The notes: generated by a model not told the origin, from the sequence alone. A stretch of 64,000 bases of DNA from Denitrovibrio acetiphilus DSM 12809 (GCF_000025725.1 NC_013943.1:2604001-2668000); one strand, 5' to 3'; positions 53,983-63,689 are shown, counted from the stretch's first letter. Numbers and translations: made by a program.

Positions 53983-54386
53983 TAAAGTGCTCCCAGTTTT
54001 TCTAATATTTCATCCGGCAGCTTTGGTCTTCCTGATTCCGAAATCCCTGTACCTGTGATTTCCCCTTTAAGCACAAGCTTGTTGTCAGGATAACGATAGA
54101 TATCCTGTTGGAATATCATACGGACTTTTGAATGAGGGATAAGATTTATCCCTATCCAGAAGTCATCACCGCTGCGGAGAGAGGTTTTATACTCCAGCAC
54201 AGCCTTTGCTACAATAAGAAAGATGCCCTTTTCGGCGTAACCGGCAAAATCTATTCCCATAGAGAGAAGAAATCTGTGGCGGGCGTGTTCCAGGTAATTC
54301 ATATATACTGAGTTATTTACAACCCCTTCCATATCCAGCTCATAGTCACGTACGCTGAAGTCCATCCGGAATGCATAATCTTTCAT
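53982..54386 (-). CDS. Acyl-CoA thioesterase, YbgC/4HBT hot-dog family
   Basis: A 134-residue hot-dog thioesterase with the active-site pattern YELDMEGVVNNSVYMNYLEH (catalytic Asp in LDMEGVV) and RHRFLLSMGIDF. Ribosome site GAGGTG. It is coupled to the ferredoxin-nitroreductase gene, but no common pathway is evident. Confidence 0.88.
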   Translation of the reverse strand: MKDYAFRMDFSVRDYELDMEGVVNNSVYMNYLEHARHRFLLSMGIDFAGYAEKGIFLIVAKAVLEYKTSLRSGDDFWIGINLIPHSKVRMIFQQDIYRYPDNKLVLKGEITGTGISESGRPKLPDEILEKLGAL

Positions 54387-54506
54387 CTTACACCTCAGAG
54401 ACTATTATAAGTAACCGACAAAAACAGTCAACTTTTCAAATGTAATAGTTATTACTACTTTAATTTATGTGAGAAAGGTATATTTTCTATGAAACAGGAG
54501 AAAACT

Positions 54507-55589
54507 ATGAAAAGCATAAAGCTTATTTTGATATTTGCTCTATTTTTGATAACAATGGGGGCAGCGATGGCAGAAACTAAAATGAAAGAAGCAATCTTCG
54601 CCGGAGGTTGTTTTTGGTGTATGGAACCTCCATATTCACTTATTAACGGTGTATCAGATGTTTCAGCCGGATATACCGGCGGTGATGTCCCGAACCCGAC
54701 ATATGAAATGGTGTCCACAGGTAAAACAGGACACTATGAAGCGATAAGGATAATTTATAACCCTGAAAAGGTCAGCTATGAAAGACTGCTTGATATCTTC
54801 TGGGTAAACATCGACCCCACAGACAAGGGCGGTCAGTTCGCAGACAGAGGCACACAGTATAAGACAGCAATCTTTTATGCCGATGACAAGCAGAAGGCCG
54901 CCGCTGAACAATCCAGAAAAAACCTTGATGAATCAGGTAAATTTAACGTTCCGGTTGCAACAGCGATACTGAAAGCAGCGACATTTTATGAAGCGGAAGA
55001 CTATCATCAGGACTTTTATAAGAAGAACCCTGAAAGATATGACAGCTATAAAAAAGGTTCCGGCAGAGCCGACTTTATCAGCAAAACATGGAAAGATAAG
55101 ATAAAAGCTGCTGGAAACGTCCCGCAAGCCGACCTTTCGAGATGGGAAGATTATGTAAAACCAGATAAGGAGAAGCTTAAAAGCCAGCTCACAAAACTTC
55201 AGTATGAAGTTACGCAGAAAGACGGAACAGAAAGAGCATTTAATAACGAATACTGGGACGAAAAACGAGCAGGAATATATGTTGATATAGTTTCAGGCGA
55301 ACCGCTCTTCTCATCCACCGACAAATATAAATCCGGAACCGGATGGCCGAGCTTTGTTAAGCCGATAGTGCCACAGTTTATCAGCGAACATACTGACAAA
55401 AGCTGGTTTTCTGTCCGGACAGAAGTCCGAAGTGCCTACGGGGACTCTCACCTTGGTCACGTGTTTGAAGACGGTCCAAAAGACAGGGGCGGGTTGCGGT
55501 ATTGCATAAATTCTGCTGCACTAAGATTTATCCCTGCAGAAGACCTTGAGAAAGAGGGCTATGGCGAATTCAGGTACCTTTTCGAATAA
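54507..55589 (+). CDS. msrAB: Exported methionine sulfoxide reductase MsrA-MsrB fusion
   Basis: Repairs oxidised methionine (both S and R sulfoxides) outside the cytoplasm. The 360-residue protein has a signal peptide ([17 protein letters not shown]), an MsrA domain with [12 protein letters not shown] and YHQDFY, and an MsrB domain with [23 protein letters not shown] and [12 protein letters not shown] (catalytic Cys). The zinc Cys pairs of some MsrB are absent. The start at 54507 follows CAGGAG; an ATG at 54489 lies ahead of that site. Reductant is probably a membrane thioredoxin-like system not seen here. Confidence 0.95.
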   Translation: MKSIKLILIFALFLITMGAAMAETKMKEAIFAGGCFWCMEPPYSLINGVSDVSAGYTGGDVPNPTYEMVSTGKTGHYEAIRIIYNPEKVSYERLLDIFWVNIDPTDKGGQFADRGTQYKTAIFYADDKQKAAAEQSRKNLDESGKFNVPVATAILKAATFYEAEDYHQDFYKKNPERYDSYKKGSGRADFISKTWKDKIKAAGNVPQADLSRWEDYVKPDKEKLKSQLTKLQYEVTQKDGTERAFNNEYWDEKRAGIYVDIVSGEPLFSSTDKYKSGTGWPSFVKPIVPQFISEHTDKSWFSVRTEVRSAYGDSHLGHVFEDGPKDRGGLRYCINSAALRFIPAEDLEKEGYGEFRYLFE

Positions 55590-55661
55590 TATTAAATATT
55601 AGACTGTCACCTGTCTCTGCCCCTTAGCAGGCTAATTGAGAGTTTAAAGAAAAATAAGAAA

Positions 55662-55696
55662 AACCTCAATTTTGATAACAAGATTGGGGTTTTTTA
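55662..55696 (+). terminator. Terminator downstream of msrAB
   Basis: AACCTCAAT (55662-55670) pairs with ATTGGGGTT (55683-55691), one G-T wobble, with a T-run after it. Confidence 0.8.
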
Positions 55697-55832
55697 TTCC
55701 AAGATGACATTTTCATGGACAAGTTTATCTAAGCCTTACCGAACTTTTCGCATCACTGCAAGGATTAATTTCGAAGCTGTTATTCAAAAAATGCTGATTC
55801 TCTTTTTTTAAAAAAATAAGAAAAAAAAGCTT

Positions 55833-55841
55833 GCTATAATT
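55833..55841 (+). promoter_or_regulatory. Extended -10 promoter upstream of metY leader
   Basis: TGCTATAAT is a perfect extended -10 element (TGn plus TATAAT); no clear -35 is seen in the A-rich stretch upstream. Transcription would start near 55848 and give a leader of about 230 bases before metY. Confidence 0.65.
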
Positions 55842-55879
55842 TTGAAGACTGCTATCTTCTCTCACAAGGCACACAAAAA

Positions 55880-55966
55880 ATGAAAAATATTACTGACATC
55901 ATTTCAACCAACAGCCTGAACTCAATGTCTCTCATGTCTCACAATACCCTTATGCGCAGCTTCTAG
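55880..55966 (+). CDS. Candidate Met/Ser-rich leader peptide
   Basis: A 28-codon reading frame with Met at 1, 16, 19 and 25 and seven Ser; begins MKNITDIIST and ends LMRSF. It starts 32 bp after the predicted transcription start. A weak AAGG lies about 10 bp upstream. Its last codons form a small stem GCAGC-TTCTA-GCTGC (55956-55970) followed by AATATATTTTT, resembling a short terminator. Position ahead of a methionine-synthesis gene suggests attenuation by Met-tRNA supply; this is inference and the frame could be chance. Confidence 0.4.
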   Translation: MKNITDIISTNSLNSMSLMSHNTLMRSF

Positions 55967-56078
55967 CTGCAATATATTTTTACTCAAACACTACAATACC
56001 ATAATAACAACTTTTGCCGGCACACAACGTCGGAGCATTTAACTCATTTATTAATTTATTATTTCGGAGGAAATACCA

Positions 56079-57365
56079 ATGGAGCATATCGAAAGCAGAC
56101 TCCTGCACGGAGGATACGAACCCGGAGAAACAGGATCAAGAGCAGTACCAATCTATCAAACAACAAGCTATGTGTTCAAATCCAGCGAACATGCAGCAAA
56201 CCTTTTCGGACTCAAAGAGTTCGGAAACATATACTCCCGGATCATGAACCCGACAAATGATGTACTTGAAAAACGTCTGGCAGACCTAGAAGGCGGAACA
56301 GGGGCTCTGTCCCTCAGCTCCGGTCAGGCAGCCATAACATTCTCTGTGCTGAACATAACAGCTGCAGGGCAGAACATCGTAGCATCATCATCAATCTATG
56401 GCGGGACATACAATCTTTTCAAATATACTCTCGGCAGACTGGGCATAGAGGTCCGGTTTGTTGATGGAACTGATCCCGAAAGTTTCATAAAAGCTGCTGA
56501 CGAAAATACAAGAGCCTTCTACACCGAATCCATCGGAAACCCGGCAGGTAGGCTGGCTGACATCAGAGGCATCTCTGACCTGGCACACGAAGCCGGAATT
56601 CCCTTAATAGTAGACAACACTATAACCCCTTATATATTCAAACCATTTGACCACGGAGCCGACATAGTTGTTTACTCCCTGACCAAATTCATATCCGGTA
56701 ACGGAACATCCATAGGCGGGGCAGTTATCGAAAAAGGGGACTTCAACTGGGCAAACGGAAGGTATCCTGAGATCACAGAACCGGATCCTTCATATCACGG
56801 ACTGAGCTACTGGGATGCATTCGGCAACCACGATAAAGCAGTCCTCAGAGGAGCTTCTTACATACTAAAAGCCAGAGTTCAGCTTCTGCGCGATCTCGGG
56901 TCATGTCTGTCCCCTTACAGTGCCAACCAGATTCTCTTGGGGCTGGAGACACTTCCGCTCAGGATAAAAAAGCACTGTGAAAACTCTCTGACTGTGGCTG
57001 AATTCCTCGCAAAACACCCAAAAGTCAGCTGGGTGAACTATGCGGGTCTGAGTGACCATCCGGATCACAAAAAAGCATCAGAAATCCTTAAGCACGGCTA
57101 TGGTGCAATCATCGGATTCGGCATTAAAGGCGGGCTGGAATCAGGCAAAAAATTTATCGAAAGCGTAAAAGTATTCTCGCATCTTGCCAATGTCGGTGAT
57201 GCACGCTCCCTTGTCATCCACCCTGCGAGCACCACACATCAGCAACTCACCACAGAAGAACGCATATCTGCTGGGGTAACAGATGATTACGTCCGACTTT
57301 CTGTTGGGATTGAAGACGTTTCAGACCTAATTGCAGATCTCGAACAAGCATTAGAACAGATATAA
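56079..57365 (+). CDS. metY: O-acetylhomoserine sulfhydrylase (aminocarboxypropyltransferase)
   Basis: PLP enzyme making homocysteine from O-acetylhomoserine and sulfide. The 428-residue length is right for MetY. Motifs: [38 protein letters not shown], the PLP lysine in [16 protein letters not shown], and [10 protein letters not shown] plus VRLSVGIED near the C-terminus. GGAGGA precedes the ATG. A 230-base leader with a possible regulatory peptide lies upstream and a strong terminator downstream, so the gene is monocistronic. Confidence 0.96.
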   Translation: MEHIESRLLHGGYEPGETGSRAVPIYQTTSYVFKSSEHAANLFGLKEFGNIYSRIMNPTNDVLEKRLADLEGGTGALSLSSGQAAITFSVLNITAAGQNIVASSSIYGGTYNLFKYTLGRLGIEVRFVDGTDPESFIKAADENTRAFYTESIGNPAGRLADIRGISDLAHEAGIPLIVDNTITPYIFKPFDHGADIVVYSLTKFISGNGTSIGGAVIEKGDFNWANGRYPEITEPDPSYHGLSYWDAFGNHDKAVLRGASYILKARVQLLRDLGSCLSPYSANQILLGLETLPLRIKKHCENSLTVAEFLAKHPKVSWVNYAGLSDHPDHKKASEILKHGYGAIIGFGIKGGLESGKKFIESVKVFSHLANVGDARSLVIHPASTTHQQLTTEERISAGVTDDYVRLSVGIEDVSDLIADLEQALEQI

Positions 57366-57377
57366 TTATATTATAGT

Positions 57378-57405
57378 AAGGGGGGCTTTTGTCCCCCTTT
57401 TTTAT
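57378..57405 (+). terminator. Terminator of metY
   Basis: AAGGGGG (57378-57384) pairs with CCCCCTT (57393-57399), followed by a T-run. Confidence 0.92.
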
Positions 57406-57577
57406 CCCTCATCTTAACCACGCAACGCAACCTTTGTTAACATGTAACCAAAACTTTAATAACAAAAGAAATAAAACAGCTCTTCAATTTTATTGTAATT
57501 TCAGAAGCGTTTCGGTGTTTCTAACTATTTATAATTAGATATTTACATGTATTTTTACATATAGATCCCAGTTTTTA

Positions 57578-57606
57578 TTGTGTGACATATTAACCAGCAG
57601 TATAAA
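57578..57606 (+). promoter_or_regulatory. Possible promoter of the chemoreceptor gene
   Basis: TTGTGT (57578-57583), 17 bp, TATAAA (57601-57606). No sigma28 motif was found upstream of this chemoreceptor, in contrast to flgM. Confidence 0.4.
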
Positions 57607-57650
57607 TTGCATATGTTGAGAATATTGTGGGATCTCAAATGGGGTGTAAA

Positions 57651-59474
57651 ATGTTAAAGAATCTAAAAATATCGAACAAACTTTATCTTGGCTTCACGGT
57701 AGTTCTGTTGCTTATGATTGCCATATCGGCGATAAGCTTTCAGAGAATGGAAAAAGTATCTTCACTAGTAGAAAAGAGAGACATGTTCGCCAGCATTGTT
57801 GAACATATTAATGATGCCAGAGTTAACCGTATCAACTTTAATTATACTCAGGATATGAGCTACAGTACTTTGGTTGATGAAGGCTTCAAGCAGATACTGA
57901 GTTTAGCCGACGCTTCAGCAGACGAATATACTTCAGAGCAGGATGCAGAATCAATCAATTCTCTTATAACGTCTGTTAAGGAATACCAGAAAGCATTTGC
58001 TCTGTATTCTGACCAGATAAACAAAGAGGCGGAACTTTACAAGATTCTAACCAAATATGGTAACGAAATGTCTGATGTTGCGGGGGATATAACAACTGCA
58101 TCTTTTACTTTTAACTTTCTTACTATGCGCATTCACGCTTCAAAATACCTATATTCACCCAGCGAGGAAGCGTATCAGATTACTCAGGAATACTTCAGAA
58201 AGGCTTATGCCGATGCTGAGGATGCAGGAAGCCAGGAAGTAATGGAAAAACTTAAGCGTTACAGCGAGGGTTTTAAGGATATGCACGATGGCAATATGAA
58301 ATTAAAAGAGGTGGAAGTCATACTCGGAACCACAGCTCAGAATGCTCAAAAAGTAGCAGCGGATATTATCAAACAGGAGAAGCTATCTCTAAACTCCACC
58401 TTAAGGATGGCAGAAATAATGATTGTGATAATATCAATCACTGCAATTATAGCTGGGCTTATGACTGCACTAATGATATCCAGATCCATAACAGCACCGA
58501 TGAGCAAAGCTGTAGAACTTGCCAATACTATGGCTGATGGTGATTTTACCTGCGATGTTGACACTGACAGAAAAGATGAAATCGGGCAATTTATGCACTC
58601 TCTGGACTCTATGAGGCTTAAATTGAAATCCATATTAGATATGATCATAAGGTCATCCGACTCTGTAGCGTCAGGCAGCACAGAGCTTGCATCCACCACA
58701 GAAGAGCTGTCCACAACTTTTTCTGATCAGGCAAGTCAAGTCAGCATGGTCGCATCAGCAGTGGAAGAACTCAGTGTGTCTTCATCCCAGATACTCGAAG
58801 CTGTTAACGGAGTTCAGGATAAATCCAACACTGGTAAAGACCTGACTTCAACCGGACAGAAATACATTCTGGAAACAAACGATGCTATGTCTGCCATCAG
58901 AACAAATGTAGAAGAACTCGGTGGCACTGTGGAAACACTTGCAAGATCCTCTCAGGAGATAGGGAACATACTGCTTGTCATAAACGACATCGCAGATCAG
59001 ACAAACCTTCTCGCTCTTAATGCTGCCATTGAAGCTGCAAGAGCTGGGGAACACGGAAGGGGATTCGCTGTTGTTGCTGACGAAGTCCGCAAATTAGCCG
59101 AGAGGACTCAAACTTCTATTCATGACATAGAAACTATAATTTCAACCTTTGTTACTGAAACAACAAAAACTAATCAAGGTGTTGCTGCTGCTAAAAAAAT
59201 TGTACAAGATGGCGCAGAAAAACTCCATGAGACCGATAACATTTTTGCAATGATTGTCAGCGCAGTGGAAGAGATAAGCACCGCCAGTAACCAGATAACG
59301 ACTGCTATCTCCGAACAGTCCGCCGCCATAGCAAACATAAACGACAATGCACACGTTATCTCAAGCGGACTTGAACAAAGCTCTGCTGCAATCGGAGAAG
59401 TTTCTATAACCGTGGCAGATCTGCAAAAACAAGCTGATGAGCAGATGGCAATGACAGAAATGTTTAAAATTTAA
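57651..59474 (+). CDS. Methyl-accepting chemotaxis protein with HBM-like sensor
   Basis: A 607-residue transmembrane chemoreceptor. Membrane helix 1 ([20 protein letters not shown]) is followed by an all-helical periplasmic domain of about 230 residues, the size of a helical bimodular (HBM) sensor, then helix 2 ([20 protein letters not shown]), a HAMP domain and the signalling domain with the hairpin tip [20 protein letters not shown]. The start at 57651 ([10 protein letters not shown]) fits the ribosome site GGGGTG; an upstream ATG adds eight residues. Ligand unknown. No che genes are adjacent. Confidence 0.94.
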   Translation: MLKNLKISNKLYLGFTVVLLLMIAISAISFQRMEKVSSLVEKRDMFASIVEHINDARVNRINFNYTQDMSYSTLVDEGFKQILSLADASADEYTSEQDAESINSLITSVKEYQKAFALYSDQINKEAELYKILTKYGNEMSDVAGDITTASFTFNFLTMRIHASKYLYSPSEEAYQITQEYFRKAYADAEDAGSQEVMEKLKRYSEGFKDMHDGNMKLKEVEVILGTTAQNAQKVAADIIKQEKLSLNSTLRMAEIMIVIISITAIIAGLMTALMISRSITAPMSKAVELANTMADGDFTCDVDTDRKDEIGQFMHSLDSMRLKLKSILDMIIRSSDSVASGSTELASTTEELSTTFSDQASQVSMVASAVEELSVSSSQILEAVNGVQDKSNTGKDLTSTGQKYILETNDAMSAIRTNVEELGGTVETLARSSQEIGNILLVINDIADQTNLLALNAAIEAARAGEHGRGFAVVADEVRKLAERTQTSIHDIETIISTFVTETTKTNQGVAAAKKIVQDGAEKLHETDNIFAMIVSAVEEISTASNQITTAISEQSAAIANINDNAHVISSGLEQSSAAIGEVSITVADLQKQADEQMAMTEMFKI

Positions 59475-59476
59475 TA

Positions 59477-59630
59477 TAGATTCCCCCAGGTAAACCCGGG
59501 GTTCTATGCTTCGCTCATGCTTAACGCATGATTTTTCCTACATCTCTCTAGAGAGATGTCTCAGCTATGCTGAGAGAAGCATTCATCCACGCTTAAAAGC
59601 GTGGTGTTCTGTCTGCTGCGCAGATTCATA
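59477..59630. repeat. Diverged dispersed repeat made of consecutive hairpins
   Basis: Starts TAGATTCCCCCAGG like the 21178 repeats and ends with a CGTGGTGTTCTGTC stretch like them, but the interior is different. It holds four stems in a row: CATGC/GCATG (59516-59530), a 20-bp perfect palindrome ACATCTCTCTAGAGAGATGT (59540-59559), CTCAGC/GCTGAG (59560-59574) and CCACGCTT/AAGCGTGG (59587-59604). Confidence 0.8.
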
Positions 59631-59634
59631 AAGC

Positions 59635-59680
59635 AGGCGGCTCCAAAAATATCAGAGAATTCCACAACATAGAGCCGCCT
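59635..59680 (+). terminator. Terminator of the chemoreceptor gene
   Basis: AGGCGGCTC (59635-59643) pairs perfectly with GAGCCGCCT (59672-59680) across a 28-base loop, followed by TTTAATT. Confidence 0.65.
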
Positions 59681-59695
59681 TTTAATTCGTGCGCA

Positions 59696-59717
59696 AATAG
59701 TTAAAAAATTAACTATT
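59696..59717. promoter_or_regulatory. Perfect inverted repeat upstream of ribB, overlapping its -35
   Basis: AATAGTTAA-AAAA-TTAACTATT. The right arm supplies TTAACT (59709-59714), 17 bp before ATAATA, a plausible promoter for the riboswitch transcript. It may be an operator or only a sequence-symmetric AT-rich promoter. Confidence 0.4.
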
Positions 59718-59764
59718 GATTTATTCTTGCATAATATCTAAGTTTTCCTTATATTTAATATGTA

Positions 59765-59897
59765 ATTCTCAGGGCGGGGTGCAACTCCCCACCGGCGGTA
59801 TTCTGTTAAGACAGAGAGCCCGCGAGCGCCTGCAAGCCAGGGTCAGCAGATCCGGTTAGATCCCGGAGCCGACGGTCACAGTCCGGACGAAAGAGGA
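59765..59897 (+). promoter_or_regulatory. FMN riboswitch (RFN element)
   Basis: The conserved FMN aptamer is visible: CTCAGGGCGGGGTGCAACTC, CCCACCGGCGGTA, GAGCCCGCGAGCGCC, GGTCAGCAGATCCGG, and the closing CCGGAGCCGACGGTCACAGT stretch with CCGGACGAAAGAGGA. It lies 58 bp before ribB. No T-run terminator follows; a stem of about 8 bp (ATTAACC with GGTTATT, 59896-59922) may form the expression platform, so translational control is likely. Confidence 0.96.
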
Positions 59898-59955
59898 TTA
59901 ACCAATCTTAAATAATCGGTTATTCTAACGCCCTGATTCATGAAGGAGTTTAAAC

Positions 59956-60582
59956 ATGAATCAGCTTAAATTATCCAAAAAAGAATCTATTCTATCCGCT
60001 ATTGAAGCAATCAAAAGAGGCGAAGGTGTTATTGTCGTAGACAATGAAGACAGGGAAAATGAGGGAGACCTTATCTTTTCTGCTGAAACAATCACTAACG
60101 CACAAATGGCTGCACTTATAAGAGACTGTAGCGGTATCGTATGCCTCTGCATCACCGATGAGCACAGACAAAGACTTGGACTAGACATGATGGTCAAAGA
60201 GAATAACAGCCAGTTCGGCACTGCTTTTACAGTCACAATAGAAGCAGCAGAAGGCGTTACAACAGGTGTCTCCGCTGCCGACAGGGTTACAACCATCAAA
60301 GCCGCTATCGCCGACAATGCAAATGAAAACAGCCTGGCAAGCCCGGGGCACGTTTTCCCTCTTGTGGCAAGACCTGGCGGAGTGCTGGAAAGAGACGGGC
60401 ACACAGAGGCTTCGGTAGACCTGATGAAACTTGCCGGTTTAAAACCGTGCGGCGTTCTTTGCGAACTCACCAACCCTGACGGGACTATGATGAAACGAAA
60501 AGATATAGACATATATGCCGACATCCACGGTTATGAAGTTATCACCATTGATGACCTCAAAGAGTTTATCAGGGAGAAATAA
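59956..60582 (+). CDS. ribB: 3,4-Dihydroxy-2-butanone-4-phosphate synthase RibB
   Basis: Makes the four-carbon unit of riboflavin from ribulose 5-phosphate. The 208-residue monofunctional protein has the acidic motif [30 protein letters not shown], and [20 protein letters not shown] followed by [16 protein letters not shown]; there is no RibA (GTP cyclohydrolase) domain. An FMN riboswitch controls it. Other rib genes are not nearby. The stop is followed closely by the SnoaL-like gene. Confidence 0.97.
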   Translation: MNQLKLSKKESILSAIEAIKRGEGVIVVDNEDRENEGDLIFSAETITNAQMAALIRDCSGIVCLCITDEHRQRLGLDMMVKENNSQFGTAFTVTIEAAEGVTTGVSAADRVTTIKAAIADNANENSLASPGHVFPLVARPGGVLERDGHTEASVDLMKLAGLKPCGVLCELTNPDGTMMKRKDIDIYADIHGYEVITIDDLKEFIREK

Positions 60583-60599
60583 TAATCAGGAAGGTGTTA

Positions 60600-60959
60600 A
60601 TGAGCCCTAAAGAAATTATCGAACAATTCGTCGAAGCTTTTAATAAGGCAGACTACAACTCTTTAGCAAATCTTTATGCAACAGACGCTATTAACCATCA
60701 AGTTGCTGAAGGGCCCATAACAGGCAGAGAAAATATAAGAAAGATGTTTAAGCTGGCTTTTGAGACAGCAGACATGATATGCATAGTCGAAAATATATTT
60801 GAAGATAATGAATGGGGAATTCTTGAGTGGAAAGACCCCCTTGGTCTGCGCGGCTGTGGGCTATTCCATATTAAACGTGGAAAGATTGCCTTTCAACGCG
60901 GATATTGGGACAAACTGTCATTCCTGCGCCTGCACAACTTACCACTACCGACAAAATAG
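60600..60959 (+). CDS. SnoaL-like / NTF2-fold protein
   Basis: A 119-residue protein of the NTF2-like superfamily: KEIIEQFVEAFNKADYNSLA, LYATDAINHQVAEGPITGRE, NIRKMFKLAFETA. Members are small hydrolases, isomerases or ligand-binding proteins; no specific reaction can be assigned. The ATG at 60600 follows AGGAAGG; an in-frame GTG at 60594 is less well placed. It lies 17 bp after ribB and probably shares its transcript, with a terminator at 60989. Confidence 0.85.
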   Translation: MSPKEIIEQFVEAFNKADYNSLANLYATDAINHQVAEGPITGRENIRKMFKLAFETADMICIVENIFEDNEWGILEWKDPLGLRGCGLFHIKRGKIAFQRGYWDKLSFLRLHNLPLPTK

Positions 60960-60988
60960 ACTTAAATTAGTCACCTATTAAAATACAG

Positions 60989-61011
60989 AAGCCGGATACT
61001 CGCTCCGGCTT
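60989..61011. terminator. Bidirectional terminator between NTF2-like and cytochrome genes
   Basis: AAGCCGGA (60989-60996) pairs with TCCGGCTT (61004-61011); CTTTCTT follows on the plus strand. Confidence 0.8.
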
Positions 61012-61016
61012 CTTTC

Positions 61017-61643
61017 TTAAGGCATTGTTATCGTAAACTTCGGATGACAGTTTACACAATATGCTGTCTGTTCAGTATGTATATGGTGGCATACTGTACA
61101 TGCAATGTCTCCGAGGTGGGATTTGTGAGGATTCATGTCTTTATGTTCAGCCGATTCTGTTTTCTTCTGTAAGGCTTTAAGTTCACCATGACAGCCGAGG
61201 CATGTTACATTACTGACTTCGGAAGCAAACTCCGGAAGCGCTATCCCATGACATCCGTTACAAAAAACTTCTGCTTTAGCATGTCTGTTGTCGAGATCCT
61301 GTGATGTCTGCCAATGTACAACCTTCTCTGTGATAAGCTCCAACTCTTCTGTTGGTTCACCTATCCTGCCTTTTTGCAGACCAAATGGTGAAGCCCCCTG
61401 CATAACATGGCAAACATTACACTCAGCTTCTCCGGCATGCTTAATATGCATTCCGGCGGCAAATGGATCCGCCTGTAAGACATCCTCTTTCACATGGCAT
61501 TCTGTACATGCTGCAACCTGAAAATTCACTTTTTCGTGTTCAGACGGTAAAACATTAACTGACTGATGACATTCCAGACAAACCTGTTCAGCAAAGCACA
61601 TTGCCGCAATACACATTACAGCTGTCAGTAATATTATTTTCAT
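61017..61643 (-). CDS. Periplasmic heptaheme c-type cytochrome
   Basis: A 208-residue secreted cytochrome with signal peptide (MKIILLTAVMCIAAMCFAE) and seven CxxCH haem sites: CLECH, CTECH, CNVCH, CNGCH, CLGCH, CTVCH and CVNCH. Several extra His could serve as distal ligands. It is encoded directly after the flavoprotein gene (53 bp) and most likely carries electrons to that protein in the periplasm, as the haem domain does in Shewanella flavocytochrome c. The start at 61643 has AGGTG upstream; the longer ORF overlaps the flavoprotein stop. Confidence 0.92.
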   Translation of the reverse strand: MKIILLTAVMCIAAMCFAEQVCLECHQSVNVLPSEHEKVNFQVAACTECHVKEDVLQADPFAAGMHIKHAGEAECNVCHVMQGASPFGLQKGRIGEPTEELELITEKVVHWQTSQDLDNRHAKAEVFCNGCHGIALPEFASEVSNVTCLGCHGELKALQKKTESAEHKDMNPHKSHLGDIACTVCHHIHTEQTAYCVNCHPKFTITMP

Positions 61644-61696
61644 AATAGCACCTGTAGTAAAGGCGGTCGGAGTAAAACCCACGACCGCCATGTATG

Positions 61697-63220
61697 TCAT
61701 TTCGCAGCGTTTCTGCCTGCAATCCTTCCAAATACTACTGCATCAGGGATTGCGTTGCCCCCAAGCCTGTTTATTCCGTGAATACCGCCTGTGGATTCGC
61801 CACAAGCATAAAGATTAGGTATAACATTTCCCCAAATATCAATAACTTGTGTTTGTTTATTGATACGCACACCACCCATAGTATGGTGCACAGCAGGCCA
61901 TTGAGCTATGCCGTAAAATGGTCCCTTCTCTATGGGAATCATTTTATCTGTTATTGGTTTACCAAAATCAGGGTCGTTCCCCTGACGAAGGTATTTATTA
62001 TGTTTTTTTACGGTACCAGCCAAAACATCAGGTTTCATCCCAAGTTTTTGAGCAAGTTCTTCAACAGAATCGGCTTTAACGAATCTACCTTTTTTGAGCC
62101 CTGCTTCCACCTCATCTTTAGTTCCCATAAGAGGTATCATAGCTTCATTAAATATTGAGTATGTTGGTTTCATTCCTGTGTTAATTTCAGCTCTTGAGAC
62201 AACATCCCTTCTTTCGAGGTCATTTACAAATCTATTCCCATTTTTATCTACAGCAATCATCCCATACCCCGGCCCTCTGAAAGGATAAACTGCGGGGCTG
62301 TCAAGAATACCAGTCTCCGGCTCTGCATACGGATAAAGCTGTATAAAAGCAAGATGCATTGTCTCAGCGCCAATAGCCTGTGCGTACCTTAACATTTCGC
62401 CAGTAGCACCCGGTTGATTAGTGCAGTTATATTCAGGAACAATACTTGGATTGAATTCCATCCGCATTACTTTATCCTGAGAAAATCCGCCACTCGCCAT
62501 AATCACAGCTTTATTTGCCTTGAGATTCCTTTTTCTGCCTCGAACATCAGTTTCAACACCGATAACCGGTTTCTCTTCAGATGCCCGCCACAGCCAGCTT
62601 ACAGGAGTATTCAGCATAAATTTAACACCACGTTTTTCTGCTATCCGCTTCAGCGCTTCAGTATACCCTCTGCCTACACCTTCCACACATGTATGGGTAC
62701 GATATGCAGAATGACCGCCGGTTCTGTTAAGAATGTGACGAAGTTTCAGACCGCCCTCGTCAACCATCCAGTTAAGCGCGTCACTGGAATTGTCTGTAAG
62801 CAACTCTATTAGCTCTGGGTCACCATAGAAATCACCGCCTTTAAGTGTATCGCTTTTGTGAAGTTCAGCACTATCATCTCCAAGATTAAGTGATTGACGC
62901 AGTTTGAGTTTATCAGTCCAGCTATTATACTCACCGCCATTTATGATAGAGTTACCACCATATAAAGGCATTTTTTCTACAATAACCACACTCAGACCGC
63001 TTTCAGCCGCTTCTGCTGCTGCGGCTAACCCTGCAAAGCCTGAACCTATCACTATAACATCAAATGTCTTATCCCATTTAGCAGGTAAAGTTTTCGATGC
63101 TGCTTCTGCCGAAAAAGGTGATAACAAATTCATGGCCAGCCCACCAGCTGCAACTGTTGCTGCTGCCATACCAGTCTGCAATAAACCGCGTCTTGTGATT
63201 CCACTCTTATTATTACGCAT
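61697..63220 (-). CDS. Tat-exported FAD flavoprotein reductase, fumarate/urocanate reductase-like
   Basis: A 507-residue periplasmic flavoprotein of the fumarate-reductase flavoprotein family. The Tat signal is TRRGLLQTGMAAATVAAGGL. The FAD fold starts VIVIGSGFAGLAAAAEAAE. Active-site candidates are Arg343 (ERRDVVSR), His445 (WPAVHHTMGGVR) and Arg485 (INRLGGNA), matching the fumarate reductase set. The substrate-carboxylate His found in fumarate reductase (QxHP) is Tyr296 here (IQLYPY), a change also recalled for urocanate reductase, so the acceptor is probably an enoate other than fumarate. The start at 63220 has AGGAGG. Partner cytochrome follows. Confidence 0.9.
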   Translation of the reverse strand: MRNNKSGITRRGLLQTGMAAATVAAGGLAMNLLSPFSAEAASKTLPAKWDKTFDVIVIGSGFAGLAAAAEAAESGLSVVIVEKMPLYGGNSIINGGEYNSWTDKLKLRQSLNLGDDSAELHKSDTLKGGDFYGDPELIELLTDNSSDALNWMVDEGGLKLRHILNRTGGHSAYRTHTCVEGVGRGYTEALKRIAEKRGVKFMLNTPVSWLWRASEEKPVIGVETDVRGRKRNLKANKAVIMASGGFSQDKVMRMEFNPSIVPEYNCTNQPGATGEMLRYAQAIGAETMHLAFIQLYPYAEPETGILDSPAVYPFRGPGYGMIAVDKNGNRFVNDLERRDVVSRAEINTGMKPTYSIFNEAMIPLMGTKDEVEAGLKKGRFVKADSVEELAQKLGMKPDVLAGTVKKHNKYLRQGNDPDFGKPITDKMIPIEKGPFYGIAQWPAVHHTMGGVRINKQTQVIDIWGNVIPNLYACGESTGGIHGINRLGGNAIPDAVVFGRIAGRNAAK

Positions 63221-63355
63221 TACATACCTCCTAAATTGATATAGACATATGCTCTTTATATAATTATATACCATGAAATTTATTTTACTTTAATTATCGT
63301 GCGAATTATTAAAGAGTGTTTATATCCACAATAAATTACATCATTGCATCAATCG

Positions 63356-63380
63356 TTAACAAAGTTGTAAATTTTGTTAA
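63356..63380. promoter_or_regulatory. Inverted repeat upstream of the flavoprotein operon
   Basis: TTAACAAA-N9-TTTGTTAA, perfect 8-bp arms, 136-160 bp before the flavoprotein start. It may be the operator of a substrate-responsive regulator not encoded here. The rest of 63221-63689 shows nothing else I can support. Confidence 0.45.
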
Positions 63381-63689
63381 GACTATCGCAACACTCTATA
63401 TAGTAACACTTAACAATAGAGATACATTATAGGTGGTATTTCCTTCTCTGGTGCAATATGAGAATTATCACGGTTAAGAATGTTCAATAAAACTACACGC
63501 AATGATCTGAATCAGGTCAAATAGCATGAATGACAGTTTATAAATATCATTTACAATATTAGATTTAGTATAAACGTTGGTGTGTATTGCCTGAGTATGG
63601 GGGACGCAGCGATAATGGCATGTTACGGGTTATATAGATGGGTATTTGAGAATAGAAACAGTTAGATTTGAGTTCAGACATAAAAAAAT

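Noticed and set aside
63221-63689. tRNA or small gene between the reductase operon and the rRNA genes
   Set aside because: No cloverleaf, CCA end or plausible reading frame was found.
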